Source: Hypomesus transpacificus (lineage: Eukaryota > Chordata > Actinopteri > Osmeriformes > Osmeridae). Taken from it: a stretch of 64,000 nt of DNA. The stretch is taken from assembly GCF_021917145.1 (NCBI RefSeq), contig NC_061067.1, positions 11,015,856 through 11,079,855 of the forward strand, given 5' to 3'. The notes beneath the pieces were generated by a model. That model saw only the letters and a list, made by a program, of their open reading frames with translations. It ran no database searches and was not told where the DNA came from. Position 1 is the stretch's first letter. Each line of letters starts with the position of its first letter. The position numbers were made by a program, and so were the translations under genes. Shown piece by piece: positions 57,449 through 64,000 of this stretch.

Positions 57449-58560
57449 TAAAATTAGATTTAGTGTATATAGTGGCTAAATTCCTTAATGATATATATTT
57501 TGTTACTTACTATTGTTGTTAAGGATTCAACATGGGGCCAAATCCAACTTTTAAACAAATGTACAATACAAATACAGGGTTGCAGTCAGACATGCAGTTT
57601 TGGTCCAAAATTAGGGTTAGGGTTTTGAGTTCCCTTTATGGTACATAGTCATGACTTATAACAGTGAATAATTGGGGTTAGTCAAACACAATCTTTCAAT
57701 ATCATAACCCTAGTACCAACAGGGGGTCAACAGCGCCACCTAGAATCCCAGATTTTGGGTCAAAAGTCCAAGTTCAGATGTCCATATTTCACACCAGGAA
57801 CCAAGTAGAACCTTCAGACTGGCATTGTTTTATTCTCCTGATCGAGACCTTTCCAATTATGTATTTGGTGTAGTCGCATGACAACATTTTAATTTTCACC
57901 CTGCTTGACTAGACCTTGTGTCGGGCGCACATTTCACAGAGGCATGAAAAGGTCAAATGCATAGAATTAGATTTTGTGTGTATAGTGGCTAAAATCCTTA
58001 ATTACTGATATATATTTTTTAACTTACTATTGTTGTTAAAGGATTCAACATGGGGCCAAATCTAACTTTTAAGCAAATGTACAATTAAAATACAGGGTTT
58101 TAGTCAGACGTGCAGTTTTGGTCCAGAATTAGGGTTTTGAGTTCCCTTTATGATACATAGTCATGACTTATTACAGTGAATAATTGGGGCTAGTTAAACA
58201 CAATCTTTCAATATCATAACCCTAGTACCAACAGGGGGTCAACAGCGCCACCTAGAATCCCAGATTTTGGGCCAAAAGTCCAAGTTCAGATGTCCATATT
58301 TCACACCAGGAACCAAGTAGAACCTTCATACTGGCATTGTTTTATTCTCCTGATCGAGACCCTTCCAATTGTGTATTTGGTGTAGTCACATGACAACATT
58401 TTAATTTTCACCCTGCTGGACTAGACCTTGTGACGGGCGCACATTTCACAGAGGCATGAAAAGGTCAAATGCATAGAATTAGATTTTGTGTGTATAGTGG
58501 CAAAATTCCTTAATGATATATATTTTTTAACTTACTATTGTTGTTGAGGATTCAACCCTT
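57449..58560. repeat. 514-bp tandem duplication, about 2.2 copies
   Basis: Units start near 57449, 57965 and 58478 with AATTAGATTTTGTGTGTATA or a close variant. They share TTCAACATGGGGCCAAATC, CCTAGTACCAACAGGGGGTC and GGCGCACATTTCACAGAGGC. The third copy stops after about 80 bp. Non-coding. Confidence 0.9.
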
Positions 58561-59399
58561 GGACTAAATACGACACCCTGTCTGGGATTTTGTATTTAGA
58601 CCAATATTGATACTCTTCACATAATGTCGGAACCACTTTCGAAGATTATGTGAAATAATGCTAGGTGAAGGTTACATATAAAGACAGTTAAATGTTGACT
58701 TGTTGAGTATTGATCATTTGTGGCTTGTATGTATATTTTAAATTGTTGACAAAGATGTTTAAAATAACGAGTTTAAAAAGAAAACTACATTTCTCAAATC
58801 GCTGCCAACAGGTTTGAACGATAATAGGCACCATATTTGTAGTTTGGTTTGTTCACTTTGGTTGTAGCGCAGATTATATAAAGTTATTAAATATGAAATT
58901 ACTTTAAAAACTTGTTGGAGTAGCCCACTATTAAATACAGTGAACCTTCAATGACTAATGGATCCCCATCATGGTAAAAAAATATTTTGTATTTCTAATA
59001 GGCCCTTACCTACATACATTGTAAATTTCTTGCCAAAACAAAAGAGGAATACAGAATGGAAATGAATGACTATTTAAAGTTGATAATAATAAATCTTTAC
59101 TTTTCAAATGCATTACAAATGACACAAATAAAAGGATGATGGATTAGGTGGTGGAGGTGAGGGTGGAGCTGTGGAGAAAAAGTAGCTGAGGGGACCTAAA
59201 TCAACAGCTCTGTAGTATCAACATATTAATAAAGATTTGTTATTTAATCAAATTATTATTCAATTATGTATCATTAGTTATTCAATACAATTATTGTTGG
59301 TGTCTATTCTTGGGTCTGTCCGATGAAGGGTCTGTCCATTCGCTGGTACAGACTTTCTCTTCTAATCACAACCCGACCATACTTGCTCTCTTTTTCTCA

Positions 59400-59400
<1 letters not shown>
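58561..59400. other. Foldback centre, no gene recognised
   Basis: AT-rich, with short frames only. Confidence 0.5.

Positions 59401-59401
<1 letters not shown>

Positions 59402-59489
<88 letters not shown>
59402..59489. repeat. (CA)n microsatellite
   Basis: An uninterrupted run of more than 40 CA dinucleotides. Long His-Thr or Cys-Val frames through it are artefacts. Confidence 0.98.
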
Positions 59490-59491
<2 letters not shown>

Positions 59492-60049
59492 CTGCTTTCT
59501 GTTGCTCTTGTTGAAGTGAGCATGTGCAGAGGTGAGAGTCTTGTTGCACTGGGATGCATGCGCCTCCTGATGGTCCTGGGTGACCTTGCCCAACTTGCCA
59601 GGGTTGCTGGGCTTCTACATCTGTAATGGTGGATGGGTAGAGGGTGTTTACTTTAGGTTACACCAACACAGTCTGTGGGGAAATAGGAACAACAGTATCA
59701 TTTGTAAGTGTAGTTTGTGCATATAGTATTATTATGGTGAATTATTTAACATTGGTATCAATTAAAAACAAGACCATTATGTGAATGCAGTCCCAGCAAA
59801 GTGTTAGTGTCATTATATATTAACTGTAGTTATATATAGTTTATTAGTTTACCTCCTGGATTCTGGGAAGGAGTTAGTGGTAGGAGGCTGGGACCAGCGC
59901 TGGATGCAGAGCAGGAGGTTGGGCTCAGCGCTAGATGCAGAGCAGGGGTTAGTGGAAGGAGGCTGGGACCAGTGCTGGATGCAGAGCAGGGGTTAGTGGA
60001 AGGAGGCTGGGACCAGCGCTGGATGCAGAGCAGGAGGTAGGGCTAGGAG

Positions 60050-62165
60050 GCTGGGACCAGAGCTGGATGCAGAGCAGGAGGTAGGGCTAGGGTTGTGGGC
60101 CTGAAAGGCAGGTTGATAAATAGCTGTTTTGGTTTGAGATTTGAAGATGGTCTGTCTAGTCATAATAAACACTGATAAACATTGGATATGTTTAAGTATG
60201 TAATACAGATAGATGTTGCTACATGTAACTGAACCACCCCACTAACCCATTAACCAACAACGTTAGCCTCTAGCTAGCATCAAAGAAAACAGTATTAACC
60301 GCGATTTGCGCGGTTGTATATTTCTGAATGCCATGGAAACGCTCTTGACAATCGATTTAAAGAGCCGAAGTTACACGAAATCTCTTCATTTCGGGACGTC
60401 ATTTCCTGATAAAGACACAAAGTTACACAAACTCTCTTAATTCGAGTACGTCATTTCCTGATTTTCTATCCGGTGGTGTCCCAAGCCAGCCCAACTTCTC
60501 CCCGCCCCCCAAAAAAATTGGTCGGGAAGTTGGGTCTGGAGAGTCTCACATTGGGGACCAACTACAGAAAACCAGAATCTGGGCGAACCAATGAAATTGC
60601 CAGGGCGGGCTTTATACGATGATGGACAGATGATCAACAGTAACGTAATCACCCACGACACAAAAGAGCGCTTAAGTTGAATTCGTTTTGAACAAACATG
60701 GCTACCGCTAGAGATCTGGGATGTTATGATTCTGCCATCGAGTCTGTTTTAGAAGACATCGACAGCGTATTAATTTTGAAAGAGGAACAGAGAGACGCAA
60801 TCAAGGCATTTGTCGATGGAAAATATGTTTTTGCCGTCCTTCCTACAGGATTCGGTAAAAGTTTAATTTATCAGCTGGCCCCGATGGTCGCGAAGAAGAT
60901 GGGACACAATGAAAACCCAGTGGCCATTGAAGTTTCTCCTTTTCTTTTGTGGAGTTGTAATCCTAAACGGAGAACTTGTTTGTATATGCATTGCCCTTTA
61001 TTGTTTCGCTCTAAAAGGTTGACCGTGTGAACAAGTACTCCCCCTACCCTTAAATTAATTTTACAACACCGGCAAAAATCCTTTGTATTCATTGTTCAAG
61101 CATACTTCAAGTCTGCTTGCAGTTTAGTCAGTAAAGATTTAGCTGCCTTTCAGTTTAGTTCTGTTGACAACAACTATGCGTCGCTTAACACACGTCACAT
61201 ACTCTGTTGCTCTGATTGGTTGTAGATTTATCCAATTGAGCTAAGAGGCATTTGTTTTCCAGGCTCGTTTGAAACAGGCCCTGTAGTCAAAGCCCAACGG
61301 AGAGTTCTCAGACTCATATTCTGACTAGAATTATGAGTATGACAACGTCAGGCTAAGTAACTTCATCACAACGTAGACTGCACATGAAAAATCGAGCAGG
61401 TTGATTATGCTACTTACCAGGAAAGGGATGAAGTCACTGAAAGTTAAAATAGCGTGGTAGATAGTAGCCAGGGCAACCAGCCAGTTCGCGTGCTCTCGTT
61501 GTCCAGGTCTCGTTCCATTATGAATGACATTGACAGCTTCTATATTTCCTCGGTTATTGCTGAAGTCCTTTCTTGGTTATAAATAGGAAGATCGGTTGAA
61601 TACGGGTGGTAAAGGATACGTAAAAGCACGGATCAGTGGTAAAGTAGTAGGCTTTGGGTATTATTCGAATAAATATTCTATAGCCTATTTCTTAAAAAAC
61701 AACACGGCAAGTTATATTATGAACTCGTTTTTTATCGCTTAAAAATGGCAACAAAACCTTAAATGAACACGAAAACATTTCACCATTGTTGCTCCATTGA
61801 AATGAATAGGGTAGCTTAATTAAAACGTGCCGAGGTCACGAAATATTCTCTCCATTGAAATGCACTGGTTGAAAAAACGTGGCAATCACGAAAAAAGTGC
61901 TAATTTCGTGAACGTTTTACGAAATATTAGATTATTTTTCGTGACTATATGAAACGGGCGATTGTAATCTACTGCCCTTCTGCTTGTTTAAGGTCCAGGG
62001 TGGCTCATTAATAACACACACGGCTTAGCATATCATTAGACAAATCGAGTAATTCCAACCTTCTAAACTACTGGTAGGACAGGAGGTGCCCTACTAATTG
62101 ATTCAAATGGGTGATTTTTTTGTGATTTGGTTCGATTAAATCTACTGATTCATTCTGTATCGGGT
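60050..62165. repeat. Right arm of the foldback element
   Basis: Inverted copy of 54359-55740 plus a RecQ-bearing segment at about 60486-61320 that the left arm lacks. Confidence 0.8.
60698..61030 (+). pseudogene. 5' fragment of a RecQ-like DNA helicase
   Basis: The ATG at 60698 starts MATARDLGCYDSAIESVLED. Residues 27-37 (LKEEQRDAIKA) match the RecQ motif 0, and AVLPTGFGKSLIYQL is the Walker A motif. After VSP the frame leaves the family (FLLWSCNPKRR) and ends at 61030, so motifs Ia-VI are missing. Just upstream, CCAATGAAAT and GGGCGGG within 120 bp of the ATG look like CCAAT and GC promoter boxes. I infer a captured first exon with promoter. RecQ helicases unwind DNA 3'-5'; this piece alone could not. 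Confidence 0.65.
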
Positions 62166-62281
62166 GCAAAATCTCAACTCTGTCGCGTCGCTACCCACAA
62201 TGCACCACGCAAGCGATTCGCCTGACTCCATAGAAAATGAATGGAACACATGTCGCGTCGCTGCAGTGTGAACGCACTGTA

Positions 62282-64000
62282 ACAGTATATGACAATTTTA
62301 ACAAAGCACTTTTATAAATACTGTGATCGGGTTTATTCTGGGCAGTGTACGTGAATAAGGGGTTCAATAAAGGAACAGATTATATTGAATATGTAAAAGA
62401 TATTTCTCAAAGAAACCTGGAGGAATGTTATTTTGTACTCAATGTAATAACTGAAGTTTGACACTGAGACACAACTGTATGCTATGTTGCTTCCAATTGT
62501 TTATAACAGCGAGCCACTTTTATTACAATCTGTTTTGTAAAAATTAAATACACTAATGAAGATATTTTCCACCAATCCACAACCAGTTAACTAATATCAG
62601 CAGTGATTTGATCCTCCACTGTTTGCACTTACCAGCAGAGAGTAACTTATAATACTAGTGTTTTATATTCTAAATCAGGAAGAGTTGTCGTGGCAAAGTG
62701 ATGATGGATGAAAGCTTCTGAAGAACGCCGGGTCTGCAGACAGAAGGCAGCAACTCCCAATGAATCCACTTCCTCCTTATAGATGGCTTTGTTTTATTTC
62801 AGTATGAACAAAGTAAATCAACTAAACACACATACACAGTGAATGATTGAAATAATGTACGTTACGTTCTAGAGTGAAGATATCTGCTACCAAAACAAAG
62901 CTTTAGGTACAAACAGCAGAGCTCCAAAGCAACAACGATCAGGAAATTAACTTATTTCATAATATAGACTTTTACTACAATAGCTTTTTATGTTAAGTAA
63001 CAAGAGAGCTTGAATTATGTTAATTTAATGATGAACTTTCATAACAAATTATATATTTGGAAATGTAGCTTGTCAATTATCAATTACAAAAAAAGTGTAT
63101 GTTATGTGTTGTCTTTTATAGTTTCTGAATTCACTTTTCAGTTTTGTTCAAACCAATTGTGTTGGAAAAAGTCTCAGAAATAGCATTAATGCTTAGTCTA
63201 AGTTGTAAAAACAGCAAGTGTTTTATATAGATAAGTGTATGTAGACAGGAGAGGTAAGAGCTGAGGGTGAGAGAAGAGAGCCTCTCAGATTATTCAAATC
63301 AGATAAAGCGGGTACCGGTAGCCCAAGTCGAGCCAACAGACAAGTCCTTGTGACCGAGGTTTAGTCCAAAATTCAGTTCAGAAAAAGGGCTCCAGAGTTT
63401 GTTCCATTCCTTTGCCAAAGATAACCAACATCAGAGTGGGATAGAGGGGGATACAAAGTGTGAGTTGCCAAATGCAAAAGACAGAGTGGTAGATGTGACA
63501 GGAGAGACAGAGAGCCAACGTGTAGACAGAGTGGATACAAGGTACAGGAGAGATAGAGAGCCAATGTGATAGAGGAGAAATGCTGGTCAGCAGGACATCT
63601 GGAAGACACAATACAAAACACACTTTAGACAGCAGTTTGAAGATCAATTTAAAGAACGTTTAAAGCTAAAATGCAGAATTTGCTCAAATAACTAGGATAT
63701 TAAACAGTCTACCACAAGTAATACTTCACTTATTTATATTTAAAACGATGCTGGTCCTAAATGTATCATTAAGTAGACTGGTTCAGAAGTCTCACAGAGT
63801 TGCTGCTGCCAGCTCTCATTTTATGATTACCACACTTAATTTATTATGAACCAACTATATAATACTTACATGTATTTTAAATAGATTAAAAGTTTAGGAC
63901 TTGTGTGTTTATTCATAAGATGTTAACAATCCACAATTAAAAGCTGATTCTCTGAATTCACAAAGCCGTGAAAGTCATAGCATTTTCCTTCACGTTCTGC
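62282..64000. other. Intergenic, no gene recognised
   Basis: AT-rich, with short frames only. 63420-63570 contains an imperfect 60-bp duplication of purine-rich sequence (GACAGGAGAGACAGAGAGCC and ACAGGAGAGATAGAGAGCCA). Confidence 0.5.

Larger units (their letters stand above)
53796..62279. mobile_element. Foldback DNA element with kilobase-long inverted arms
   Basis: 8484 bp. The ends carry a 27-bp perfect inverted repeat beginning CAGTGCGTTCACACTGCAGC, flanked by TA on both sides. Inside, 54359-55740 is repeated in inverted order at about 60050-62165 with high identity over long stretches (for example AATTACTCGATTTGTCTAAT and AGCGATAAAAAACGAGTTCA in both arms). The left arm has an extra segment at about 53870-54350, and the right arm has an extra segment at about 60486-61320 carrying a RecQ-like fragment. 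CAGT...ACTG ends with TA would fit Tc1/mariner-type movement, but no transposase was found. Confidence 0.8.

Noticed and set aside
59310..59593. Frames of His-Thr and Cys-Val residues on both strands
   Set aside because: They are translations of the (CA)n microsatellite.

Overview
The window looks like a piece of a teleost fish genome in which mobile DNA has almost replaced host DNA. I recognise only one ordinary host gene: slc35g2 (SLC35G2/TMEM22-type EamA transporter) on the minus strand at 3629-4879, with a likely 5' non-coding exon near 6.5-6.8 kb. Everything else I can name is a transposable element or a remnant of one. The mixture (PIF/Harbinger, EnSpm/CACTA-like, hAT, Helentron with endonuclease, DIRS-like split repeats, L1/Tx1-type LINE, tRNA-headed SINE, LINE 3' tails ending in TTCTGATTCTGA) is typical of ray-finned fish. 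I cannot name the species.

Layout. 1-7.5 kb: host sequence and slc35g2. 7.55-17.03 kb: a candidate DNA transposon with CCCAGCTAACACA inverted ends and AACGTTGCC-rich minisatellites just inside each end. It holds exons of an unidentified gene and is split by a 5.8-kb DIRS/Ngaro-like element with split direct repeats (9969-15731). 17.8-18.5 kb: an 80-bp minisatellite and a palindrome-rich MITE-like sequence. 18486-21344: a complete PIF/Harbinger element with TTA duplications, a frameshifted transposase and an apparently intact two-exon Myb/SANT partner. 21.8-27.5 kb: a second Harbinger fragment, a candidate LTR, a hAT element, a decayed LINE and a SINE. 27705-36415: an 8.7-kb EnSpm/CACTA-like element carrying two genes on the minus strand, a zinc-finger tnp2-like transposase and a SAMD3-like (PB1-type) gene; I found one clear break in each. 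37.2-38.1 kb: two SGNH-hydrolase fragments in opposite orientation. 38-44.8 kb: non-coding repeats. About 44.8-53.4 kb: a decayed Helentron on the minus strand (cysteine-protease-like domain, 18-residue repeats, DUF6570-like zinc region, HUH Rep, Pif1-like helicase, endonuclease) with several stops and frameshifts and a LINE insertion. 53796-62279: an 8.5-kb foldback element with kilobase-long inverted arms, of which only the right arm carries a RecQ-helicase 5' fragment. 62.3-64 kb: nothing recognised.

How the parts relate. The elements are nested: DIRS-like inside the 9.5-kb transposon, Harbinger inside a MITE-like palindrome, LINE inside the Helentron. The most noteworthy system is the two-gene EnSpm/CACTA-like element. 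Its SAMD3-like gene sits in the position where plant CACTA elements carry an accessory protein beside the transposase. If this arrangement recurs, the many fish genes annotated as SAMD3-like could be transposon cargo or accessory genes.
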